Shown piece after piece: positions 12,514 to 23,200 of a stretch of DNA of 64,000 nt (position 1 is the first letter of the stretch; each line of letters opens with the position of its first letter). Source of the DNA: Rhizoctonia solani (taxonomy: Eukaryota > Basidiomycota > Agaricomycetes > Cantharellales > Ceratobasidiaceae). The stretch is from assembly GCF_016906535.1 (NCBI RefSeq), contig NC_057375.1, positions 2,356,001-2,420,000 on the forward strand, read 5' to 3'. The notes beneath the pieces are model-generated. The model saw only the letters and a program-made list of their open reading frames with translations, searched no databases and was not told the origin of the DNA. Made by a program: the position numbers and the translations under genes.

Positions 12514-14530
12514 GACGCTTGATCAAAATCCATTTAGGCACATTTCGGTCTAGCACCACAAATAGTTCATTCTGATTGGCTCACCAAATTCACCGATGAC
12601 GACAGCTGAGTAAGATATCGATACCAGCGGTTGCGCCCTCTTACCCAACTGGTCTCACATGATGTCCCACATCCCCATATATGTCCCCGGACGACTTGTC
12701 CGGCACGGGGCATGATTTGCATTGTAGCTCCAGTCCGGGGTATAACTTCTCTCTCCTCAGCTCGGTCGTTTTCGATATTCCCTGTTTTTCGATTCGGTGT
12801 ACACAGCAAGAACAGAACAATGACCACTCCGGACTTTGACGACAGTCTTGTCGAGAGGCTTTTCCCTGCTCCCACTTTCGCCTCCGCATTTACTAGTCCA
12901 TCTGCACCGACTCCTAATGCGGGAGTCACTCCCGAGTCTACGGCTACGCTGAGGCGCTTGCTGATCGAGAACCACAAAAGGTTCCACATATTCTTCAACG
13001 ATAAGGTGCGACGACCTTGATCGTCACATAATAAACTTTCTTATCCTATCGAAAAGGGATTCCATAACCATCTTTCACACCATTTATTTGCGGCCTACGG
13101 AATCGGGGCACCAGGACATGTCCTCCAAGCTGCTTTCGACGAACATGCAGAGTACCAACGCCCGTCGTACAAATCGCCGGAGCCTATCACACGAGAACTG
13201 GAGGAAGCATCTGGGCAATGAAGAGTAGGTTGATCGCATTTCCATGAAGAGCCGCATAACCTATCTGAGATTTGGCCAGCTTTTACAACGCATATATGAA
13301 CTTCTTCTCAGAGGAGATTCAGAAACATGGGCTATCACAGACGTTCGAAAAGTTTATCTTTAGCCACGAGGCCAACTGGGCTAAAGACGAGGCTCGGATG
13401 CTGGACCGTTTATGTCTGGGCTGTTGCATCCGTTGATACATTTGGGCACGCGGCAGAGTTTGGAGTGGAAGGAATGGCGGTGGAAGGTTAGCAATTTGAG
13501 CTAAGCATATATTAATGGATCTCAACTGACCTTTGTAACACAGGATTGGCACAAGCCGCGGTTCACAAAACTGCGTATCAAAAGCTCTATGACGCTAGCT
13601 ACTTCAACCCATCAAATTCCACCGGAAGCTACCTTGCATCCCTTACGTCAGCACTATCCCTTGCCTCCTCAAATGCGAAGCCTCAGCACACCCATGCGTT
13701 CACTATCCTTGCACGTATTCTCGAGGATGACCGTCTTGAAGCCGGAAAAACCTGTGCAAAAGATAGTACAGCCAAATTTACTGACACAATAAACAGTGTA
13801 GGGGATATTATTCGAGAGTATGCATCTCTCTGGAAAGTCAGCGAGGACGAGAAGGAAATACAAGAACGGGTAGAAGAGCTGGCGTGGCTGGTAACCTTGA
13901 TGTTCGGGATTGGAGGATGGAAAAAGGATCGTGAGTTCAAGGCAGACTTCTTTTTGTGAGTTTTAGGTGTCAGCAATCACCATTAGCATTCTGACATAGA
14001 GCATACAGAGTTCATCTGGTAACATCAGACTTGTTCATTCCCTCGATTTTATCGCTTCTCAAGCCAGCAGACAAAGTGGTACTTCTGCGCGCATACTTCC
14101 CGATTCTCCTTGGGTACTTTGTGTCCCGTGGGCGTCCCGTCGTTGATGTCAAAGGTTTCTTCTCCTCCGTGATCTCTGACCGATTCCTCTGAACCAGTCG
14201 GGAACCCGTGGTACACCCTCTTGACACACACCGTTCCCCATCGAGATGAACATCACGTCAAAGCGGAGCGGGCGCTTGCTCACTCTGCTGCACTGTACGG
14301 GATCCGTGCAAAAGGCCACTTCTCGCACACGGAGCTGAAAGGTGCGGAGGAAATCGACGGGACGCTATTCATTCGGACCGGAGGACTACTTATGGGTGCG
14401 CTCAAATGGATATTTGAGCTAGAGAAGGAAATAGATGACCAAGGAAACGATGCGCTGTGGAGTCGAGACGGACTTGGATGGGATTGAGTATGGGCAAAGC
14501 TTGCGTCCAGTATGATAGGCCTTCTGGAAT
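12514..14530. repeat. Segmental duplication, left copy (about 2.0 kb)
   Basis: Covers promoter, gene body and 3' end of the first questin-oxidase-like gene and matches about 16655-18690. Identity is patchy: near complete at 12765-13000, 13300-13480 and 14190-14430, clearly lower at 13550-14150. The conserved upstream part includes ATTGGCTCA, a CCAAT-box-like element (12576 and 16709). Confidence 0.85.
12820..14487 (+). CDS. Questin oxidase-like protein, copy 1 (frameshifted)
   Basis: Member of the questin oxidase-like family (DUF4243; known members act in polyketide pathways as Baeyer-Villiger-type oxidases). Start MTTPDFDDSLVERLF at 12820. Exon 1 ends at 13005 (DK|GT) and exon 2 opens at 13057 with GFHNHLSHHLFAAYGIGAPG, the His-rich start of the domain. 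Later blocks are FFSEEIQKHGLSQTFEKFIF, MSGLLHPLIHFGHAAEFGVE, the exon at about 13546-13959 ending FGIGGWKKDREF, and the C-terminal HRDEHHVKAERALAHSAALY and TELKGAEEIDGTLFIRTGG. Compared with copy 2 this copy lacks GC near 13190, one G near 13407, one T near 13443 and 29 nt near 14173, so no single open frame exists. It may be a pseudogene or carry sequence errors. The substrate is unknown. Confidence 0.78.
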
Positions 14531-16167
14531 ATGGCTTGTACTATAATATCTTAGGCTGAAGCCAAGAGTGCGCATCAGCCCACTAACGCATGTAATAGTG
14601 CTGACCCACTTGATACACCAAAAATTGTACCCCTTTGATTGTCAGCCATATATCTCCCATACATTAAATAATAATAAAAAATCGACACAAATAGAGGGTG
14701 CGAACCGTTTCTGCATTTATGAATCAAGTTGAGGAAATGGAGGGTAATCAAGTTCCCTGCGCACTGAGAGCGCATACAAAAGTCAATCTTAGGGCTTCTC
14801 GGATGCAGTAAATCTCTGGTCGATCAGGATCAATAAAAAGAATAAACCCGATTGAAGTGAAAAGGGGGAGATATTTATATGTACTTGGGGTTACAGAAAG
14901 TGCATACAACCGCATCACTTCACCGAAGTTTTTCTGAAATTGAGCTGGATAGTCGGACATCGAGAAGGTCTAGGGGGGTCAGTATATCAGGCAAGGTTAG
15001 GCTCGGAGTGACGCCAGTTATCAGTACAAATCTTAGACGACCTGTGTCCTGTTGTGTAAATTAAGACATTTGACCTACCATTCGTTCGCATACATCGCAT
15101 CGGTTTGTTTCGCTATATATACTCGCCTATATTCGCATATATTACACAACACGTGCTAGTTTGGTTCCCGTGTAGATTCCTTCACCAGATTAGGTCACAC
15201 GTATACCTCATTACAGCGCGTGCGCGTTGTTTGTACCTGTGTTGAAAGGAAAACATTCAAAACCTTCGCCCGATCTCTGCAACTTCTCCTGCTCGCAACT
15301 TTTCAACGCTCGTCTTCTTCTATTCATATTGCGAATATTATATCAGCGCCAAAGCCAGTGCGGAAGGGAATTTTGATCCCCCCACGTGTGGGTGCTGATA
15401 GCAGCGACTTGGATTGGGGATGTGGCACCAGGCAGGGCACATGGGTACTCGCAGAGCCTTTGTCGGTCTGTGCATAGTACTATGCCACCTCGGGATACCC
15501 GTAAGTACAATATGTGGTATATAAATTAGTGCTGACAGTTGAAGTGAGAGGCTCTCGCGCCAACTTTGTATACTCCACGCCCAAGGCATCTGCGAGGGAG
15601 CCTATGAGAGGGTGTCCCCGCCACATGGCATTCCCTTGCGCGCACCAAGTTTTTCAAGTGGTAAGTACGAGTTGAGTGGACTGTAAGGAACATTTGCTCA
15701 CCTTGCGCCACAGCAACTCAGTCTCATGCGGTCAAAGAGCTATTTATGAGAGACTTGGGTGAAGGCAAGGCGTCTAAAGTACCAAATAACATACAGCGTT
15801 ATGCTGCAGTATAACACTGTATTAGACAGAGGGTAAGATTGCTTACGTGCGCTGGACGCGGAGCGGAAGAGGAGGTTATGTTGATTAGAATTATCAACGC
15901 AGAGGCTGCAGACAAGGTTGCTCATCCTTTTGCAGAGGAGTCTGAGTTTGAAGAAAAGGATGACAGTAGCCCTACTCGGTAGGAGGTGACGTTTGAATGT
16001 CTCCCGATTTATTGCTACAAATTAGAGTTGTTTTCGTCATTATATCGACTCACCAGTGGATAATTAGTAAAAATTTCTATTATATATTTTGATAGTTTCT
16101 ACAGGTTAGTTGCCTCATGCTTGTTCACCAATGACTGATCCTCCGTGTCGGGTCGCCGGACTGAAGG
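14488..16167. other. Intergenic, no supported gene
   Basis: About 1.7 kb, AT-rich, between the first questin-oxidase-like gene and the solo LTR. ORFs are under 90 codons, on both strands, without motifs. Confidence 0.4.
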
Positions 16168-16438
16168 TGTTGAAAGCTGATGTATATAGATGTATATATA
16201 AATGTATTACTAAACTAAACTAAATCGTATACAAAAGTAAAGACAGTAAAAGAGAAGTAGAGAGAGAGGTGAGGATAGAGGGCTCGTGTACGGGCCTTTA
16301 TATATCCCAAGAAACCTACCGAGTTATATGGTAAAGTGCTGCGCATATGGCTGCGCATTGAATGACTCGTACTTACTGACTCGATTACTGCGCATAGAAC
16401 ATACTAGAAGATTCTAGTATTTACAAGATATTTCAACA
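16168..16438 (-). mobile_element. Ty1/copia-type solo LTR with 5-bp target duplication
   Basis: A 271-bp element running TGTTGAAAG...CTTTCAACA in terminal inverted form (minus-strand reading TGTTGAAATATC...CTTTCAACA). It is flanked by a perfect 5-bp duplication GAAGG at 16163-16167 and 16439-16443. On the minus strand it shares with the LTR of the copia element at 19868 the start (GAAATATC, TGTAAATACTAGA), the GCGCAGTA...GAGTCA block, a TATATAA box and the CTGTCTTTACTTT block, but it is clearly diverged. It is the remnant of LTR-LTR recombination of an older, related element. Confidence 0.88.
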
Positions 16439-16654
16439 GAAGGGGCCAGTCAAACGGGATGCATCTATATGTTGAATGTGTGGCGCGCGGAGTACACATA
16501 AAATCGGCCCTTTATAATTAAAGGGAAAAGCTCGTTAGCCTCCTATAAGATATTTGAGGGACATACCAGGTTCTAACCCTTAAACTGAGGTGCGACCCCC
16601 AGAAGACATTTTGCGCGAAAACGATCAAAGAAGGATCGGCGCCAGTATCCGGCT

Positions 16655-18690
16655 CGTCCAACGACGCTTGATCGAAATACATTCAGACCACGAACACTCC
16701 GTTTTTATTGGCTCACAAGATTCATCAAATGACGACACCTTAGTCAGATGCTGACACCAGGGTTGTGCCCCCTTACGTATACGCAAACTGGGGCTCGCGT
16801 GATGTCCGATATCCCCATATATATCACCGGGCAACTTGTCCGGCATGGGGCATCATTCACATTGTAGCTTCAGTTCGGGGTACAACTTCCCTCCCCTCAG
16901 CTCGGTCGTTTTCGATATTCCCTGTTTTTCGATTCGGTGTACGCAGCAAGAACAGAACAATGACCACTCCGGACTTTGACGACAGTCTTGTCGAGAGGCT
17001 TTTCCCTGCTCCCACTTTCGCCTCCGCATTTACGAGTCCATCTGCACCGACTCCTAATGCGGGAGTCACTCCCGAGTCTACGGCTACGCTGAGGCGCTTG
17101 CTGATCGAGAACCACAAAGGTTCCACATATTCTTCAACGATAGGGTGCGGCGACCTTGATCGTCATATCATACACTCTCTTATTCTATCGAACAGAGGTT
17201 CCATAACCACATATCGCACCACTTATTCGCAGCCTACGGAATTGGGGCACCAGGTCATGTCCTCCAAGCTGCTTTCGACGAACATGTAGGGTACCAACGC
17301 TTGTCATACAAGTCCCGGGGCCTATCACGCACGAGAACTGGAAGAATCATCTGGGCAACGATGAGTAGGTTGATCGCATCTTCACGACGAGCCGCATAGC
17401 TTATCTGTTTGGTCAGCTACTACAATGCGTACATGAACTTCTTCTCAGAGGAGATTCAGAAACATGGGCTATCACAGACGTTCGAAAAGTTTATCTTTAG
17501 CCACGAGGCCAACTGGGCTAAAGACGAGGCTCGGATGCTGGACCGGTTTATGTCTGGGCTGTTGCATCCGTTGATACATTTTGGGCATGCGGCGGAGTTT
17601 GGAGTGGAAGGGATGGCGGTGGAAGGTTAGTACATTGAGCCAAGGATTTATTGACACATTCCAAACAAGTTGCACAACTCAGGATTGGCTCAAGCTGCAG
17701 TCAACAGAGTCGATCATGAGAACTTTTATGACGCTTGTTACTTCAACTCGTCTAATTCTGATGGAGGCTACACTTCTTCTCTTACTCCGCCACTATCCTC
17801 CATATCTTCCAATACGAAACCCCAGCATACTCATGCATTCACAATCCTTGAGCGCATTCTGAAGGACGGCCGTCTCGCAGTCGGAAAGGCATGCGCACAG
17901 GATAGTCAAGACCAAATTACCGATATATTGAATAATGAAGGAAAAGTTATTCAAGAATATGCATCTATGTGGAAGACAAGTGAGGATGAGAAGGAGATAC
18001 AAGAACGAGTGGAAGAGTTGGCTTGGCTGGTAGCCTTGATGTTCGGGATAGGAGGATGGAAAAATGATCGCCAATTCAAGGCAGACTTCTACTTGTGAGT
18101 TTTGGCATAGGCGATAATTATTAGCATTCTGACATGGTACACATATAGGGTCCATCTGGTGACATCGAACTTGTTTATTCCCTCAATTTTATCACTTCTG
18201 AGGCCTGCTCACAGGGTTGAACTTCTGCGCGCATACTTCCTGGCCATTCTTGGGTGGTTTGTGTCCCGTGGCCGTCCTGCCCTCGATGTCAAGGGCTTCT
18301 TCTCCTCCGTAACCGTGGACTCGAAGCCTGAACACTCCGAATCTCTGACCGATTCCTCTGAACCAGTCGGGAACCCGTGGTACACCCTCTTGACACACAC
18401 CGTTCCCCATCGAGATGAACATCACGTCAAAGCAGAGCGGGCGCTTGCTCACTCTGCTGCACTGTACGGGACCCGTGCAAAAGGCCACTTCTCGCACACG
18501 GAGCTGAAAGGTGCGGAGGAAATCAACGGGACGCTATTCATCCGGACCGGAGGGCTACTTATGGGTGCGCTCAAATGGACATATAGGGTAAAAAAGTAAA
18601 CCTATGACCACGGAGAGGAGAAATTGCGGAATCGAGGCAGACTAAGATGGGACTGAGTATGGGTAGAGCCCATGGCGGGTATAATGTGTT
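16655..18690. repeat. Segmental duplication, right copy
   Basis: Partner of 12514-14530, in the same orientation, offset 4140 bp at the start codon. The intervening 2.1 kb holds the solo LTR. Confidence 0.85.
16960..18599 (+). CDS. Questin oxidase-like protein, copy 2 (frameshifted)
   Basis: Paralogue of the gene at 12820, same order of blocks. Start MTTPDFDDSLVERLF at 16960. The end of exon 1 has one A fewer than copy 1 (AAAGG for AAAAGG at about 17116), which shifts the frame just before the intron. After the intron HHLFAAYGIGAPGHV is intact, but a second shift lies near 17310 (CCCGGGG). From about 17409 on the frame is good: FFSEEIQKHGLSQTFEKFIF, MSGLLHPLIHFGHAAEFGVE, LAWLVALMFGIGGWKNDRQF, then after an intron VHLVTSNLFIPSIL, RAYFLAILGWFVSRGRPALD, PHRDEHHVKAERALAHSAAL and GTLFIRTGGLLMGALKW. 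The C-terminus ends early (TYRVKK) relative to copy 1 (FELEKEIDDQG). Role as for copy 1, unproven. Confidence 0.78.
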
Positions 18691-19554
18691 GTCTGGGATC
18701 TCCTGTAAGATACTATCCTAGGTTTAGGCCGAAGTATAAACTGACCCGTAGCTATTCGTACCCATGAACATGTGCTAATGCATACATCAGTATCTGCATC
18801 GGTATCCTTGGGTGTGCTCCTCATTTTGGCCGAAGAATCGGTTATATTCTCATAGGACAATCTGACAGATGCTGGAACTGGGGCGCTCATGTAGACCTTT
18901 ACCCCACGCTGAATTGACATAACAAATACGAAATCTCGTGGATCAACACCCAAATGAGGCTTATGTAATATATTGCTCCTCCGAATCGGGTGTATTAACA
19001 TTCTAAATCAGGTCGTCAGGGACCGGCCGGCGACTTTTGGATCGAACCGGTGGTACACTTGCCGACTGATGCTCTGAATATTCGGTATTACACCTCGTTT
19101 GCAAGTATTAGATGCAATCTGACTCCTGGTTCATTACCATGTATGGCTTCAAGATGGGTAAGGTGACTAGTTTTCGAAGCCAGTGTAATGCTACCGGGGT
19201 AAATAGCCGCTCCGGTTATCCTCTAACGAAAGATACGACCCGAAAGTGAGGATTGACTTACAGAATTGGTGCCTAAAGACGGACATACCAGATAATCTCA
19301 TTGTCGGTATTGCCCGAGTCGAGTACTAGTGGTAGCATTCTGGGCTCCGCACAATATATGACCGGTACCCTATGCCCCCTATGCCGCCATCGGAACAAAG
19401 AAGTGAGAAAAAGGGGCTGTGAGTGTTCACAGCCTAATCATATCTTGATAACAACTTACTTCTAACTAGCATACAATGGGCAGGAGGCTGGGTATAATAA
19501 CCGCCATATGTGAGGCTCACTCTTTACCAGCAAGCCATCCTCTCTCACATAGAT
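18691..19554. other. Intergenic, promoter side of the DyP gene
   Basis: About 860 bp with no supported gene. The 200 bp before 19555 should contain the DyP promoter; I see no certain TATA box. Confidence 0.4.
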
Positions 19555-19867
19555 ATGCCCAATAAACAGCTAATCTTTGATCACACCGATGACTGCACGT
19601 TCAAACAAGACTTTCACCCTATATTGAAATCTAGCGATTTCGAGGATGTACAAGGAGATATTCTGTAAGCTGTTCTAGACTCTGCGCTTGATTCTTAGTC
19701 GAATAATTCGAACACTCTATAACAGTGTGCCGTTTCCAAAGCGTACCGAACACTTTTGCTTTTTCACGATCACAGATTCAGGTTGGTATCCAAAGGCAGA
19801 TAGATTTGGCGTGTCAATATTGAACTTATGCATTCCTATCTAGTCGAGTTCAAGAAATCTTTAGCTC

Positions 19868-20132
19868 TGTAGAAATATCATGTAAATACTAGAGTAATCT
19901 AGTATGTTCCATCGCAGTAACCGAGTCAAGTGTCGAGTCATCGTTATATGCGCAGTACCAGTCGCAGCACTCATTGATATGACTCAGAGGGTTATACGAG
20001 GTATATAAGGAGGCCCATTCGGCCCTCTAATCATCACCTCTATATTCACTTATCGTGTACTGTCTTTACTTTCTTATTACAACGTTTCTTTCATAGTATA
20101 AATACATTCTATTTTATCTAACTCTTTCTACA
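19868..20132 (+). repeat. Copia 5' LTR
   Basis: 265 bp, starts TGTAGAAATATC and ends CTTTCTACA. Contains TATATAA at 20002-20008, a likely promoter TATA box, upstream of the expected transcription start. Confidence 0.96.
20002..20008 (+). promoter_or_regulatory. LTR TATA box
   Basis: TATATAA inside the 5' LTR; the same box occurs in the 3' LTR and, as ATATATAAAG on the minus strand, in the diverged solo LTR at 16168-16438. Conservation between the two families supports a promoter role. Confidence 0.6.
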
Positions 20133-20144
20133 GGTTATGAGCCC
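20133..20144 (+). other. Primer-binding site (initiator Met half-tRNA type)
   Basis: GGTTATGAGCCC directly follows the 5' LTR. It is the reverse complement of GGGCTCATAACC, which matches the anticodon stem-loop of eukaryotic initiator tRNA-Met rather than a tRNA 3' end. This is the half-tRNA priming known from Drosophila copia. Confidence 0.75.
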
Positions 20145-20213
20145 CGCTTGTACGCTCAATAACCTCTGATAAATAGAATTATATATATACTACTTACATC
20201 GAGTATACTCACC

Positions 20214-23200
20214 ATGGTTGATACTAACCCTAGTACATCAACTAACAACGGTATGAGCGGTTTACACCGCATACCACCCCTGCGAGGGACTGACAATTAC
20301 AACATGTGGCGCACACAGATGGAAGACATACTTACCGATCTTGATCTGTATGGCTACGTTAACGGAACGATAACTATGCCGTCATTGACAACAACGACAA
20401 CTACGCCAAGTGCATCTGGCAGTAGTGGGAAGGATGCTCAGGCATCCACATCAACTGGTACAAACGAAGAATACCTTAAATGGAGTAAATCCGACCGTAA
20501 AGCATTAGTGAACATACGCCTGAGAGTTGACGGGAATGTACTTACACACATACAAGGTTGTACAACCTCCGCCGACGCTTGGAATACGCTCGCGACTACA
20601 TTCCAAGTTAAGGGAACAGTCGGATTAATCGATCTTCGAAGGAAGTTCTTTAGCCACAGGATGACTGACGGCGAAGACATTGAAGAACACATACAGCGAA
20701 TGCGTGGATGGTTCCAGCGAATCAACGACATAAAACCAAACTCAATAAATGAAGCCGATTGGATCACAACTTTAGTAGCTAGCTTACCTGACTCGTGGGA
20801 TTCATTTACCCAGTCAGTAAGTTTCCAATTCGACATGGACAACAAAAGTACCCTGACAAATGAAATCAACGACCTACGATCACGCATCCTTGCAGAAGCA
20901 CATAGAAAAAGCATTAGGAACACGGACGGAAAGGCATTTTTTAGCTCAAATAAACCCCTATTCAACCGATCTGTACGCACCAATTCAAGCCAACGTGGAC
21001 CAGACAAGTCTAAATCCAAGTGCAACAACTGCGGAAAGATTGGTCACTGGGCAGCGGAGTGCCGCGGCCCAGGCGGCGGTGCATACAAACACGGTCAACA
21101 GAACAGAGGAAATCAACCTAATCGACGTTTTAACTCATCGAACAAACCCCGAAACAACAACGCTCGTACGCATATAGCCGTTGCAGAAAATAGCAAGACT
21201 AACGACTACGCGTTCTCAACCTTCGAGAACCTACGCGAAGATTTTAGCAAGTCCACATGCACATGGATAGCTGATAGCGGCACAACTACTCACATTGCAA
21301 ATGATCAACGACTATTCACCGACTATAGGAAATCCTCGGATTATGTTACCGGCGTAGCCGGTAAAGAGCCGATTCTGGGCCGAGGCACTGTGGAGCTATG
21401 GTGCCTAATTGATCCTGAGAAGACCGAACGAAGAAAGATTACGCTTACCAATGTGGCCCACGTGCCTAGTTCCCCGGCAAACCTCATCAGTTTATCACTA
21501 ATCACTGATAAGGGATATCGCGTCTCGATGGATCGAGACCAATTAGTAATATATGGTCCAAACAACGAACTGATCACCTTTGGTTCGAAGCTACAAAATA
21601 GAAGTCAAGGGAACCTATGGAAACTAAATGCCAAAACAATAAACAAAGTCAGTGTGAACAATAAGCATACACCCACAGAACTCGCACTCGTGAAACAAAC
21701 CGGTCGAACTTGGCTCGACTGGCACAAAGTACTCGGACACATCGGCCCGCAAGCCCTTCAACGAATCAAGAACACGAACGCAGTTAATGGCATGGAAATA
21801 GTAGAAGATAACATAGGACTCAACTTCGAATGTGAGTCATGCATACAAGCAAAAGCCCACACACGCCCTTTTCCGAAGGAATCTTCGGCAAAAGTAACTG
21901 AAATTGGTGAATTAGTAGTAACTGACGTATGGGGACCTGCCCGCACCCCTTCGATTGGACGATACAAGTACTACGTATCATTCACCGATGTAGCCACTTG
22001 TTTTACTCGTTTAGGCTTCTTACGACACAAGGACGAGACGTTAAACGAATATAAATCGTTTGAAGCACTATTAAATACACAAAAGGACAAGAAAATAAAA
22101 CGAGTAAGATTCGACAATGGCAGAGAGTTTGTGAACAACGATTGGATCGAACATGCAGCCCAGAGAGGGACCGTTTTGGAAACAACGGCCCCGTACTCAG
22201 CTCAACAGAATGGAATCGCCGAACGATTGAACCGAACACTTACCGACAAAGCTCGAGCAATGTTACTCGAGTCAGCCGCTCCAAAATTCCTATGGAATGA
22301 AGCATTGGCGTACGCGTGCTACTTGAAGAATCGAGTACCCACGCAAGTGCATGGTACATTCTGGAAAACACCGTTTGAGGCGTTCTGGGGACGAAAGCCC
22401 GACGTTAGTGTCCTGCGACCTTGGGGTACCAAATGCTACGTACTTGATCAAGGTGAAAATCAATCAAAATTGGACTCCAAGACCTTCACGGCAACATTTG
22501 TAGGTATCTCTGATGTACAAGGCAAGAGTTGGCGTTACTACAAAACCGGAGCGAATCGGATATTGCACTCACGCAATATCTCGTTCCCGAAGGACCATGC
22601 GGCAATCGAAGACGTTGCAGATAACACCGATTGGGGAGAATTGGTTGCTCCGCCCGCTGAGGGGGAGATGACTCAAACCGACAGCGCTGCGGAACGACCA
22701 ACCGAACCTACTGGAACAGGGGGAGCACATGTAGTTAGTAAAAACAAAGAAAATGACTCGAAACTACCTAGCGATAAAAAGCCTATAAAGAGCGAACTAA
22801 AGACTGAGGGAACAACATCGAACTCACATACTCAACCAATCCAACAACCTGTTGTCCCTAAGTCTAATACCTCTCGCTCTAAGCCTGCTATGCGCACCAA
22901 CCCTAGCGCTGTTACTACTCAGTTGATTCAAGCGATTAATGCACTCACCCCCGGTAGTGGAGATGGAATCCAAACCCGTAGTCGGAATCCTAACGCCCCT
23001 GCCATCTCTCTCGCAAGAGAAAGAGGCGGAGTCAAGATCTCCATCGATGACACCACCCCATCCGGTCAGTCTGCACCTAATATCTCGAACAAAGTCACTA
23101 ACCTAGCTGTAGAACTCGAGGATATCTTTGCCGGTTCTAGCAACACCAACAGCTCCGAGAGCAATGATCACCGCACATTCAGCCTACTCACCGACACCTC

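Noticed and set aside
16090..16130. Possible second LTR end plus primer site (CTACAGGTTAGTTGCCTCATGC)
   Set aside because: Resembles the copia LTR/PBS junction only over about 10 bases; no LTR body upstream.
20438..21028. 196-codon minus-strand ORF inside the copia gag
   Set aside because: Shadow of the gag-pol coding frame.
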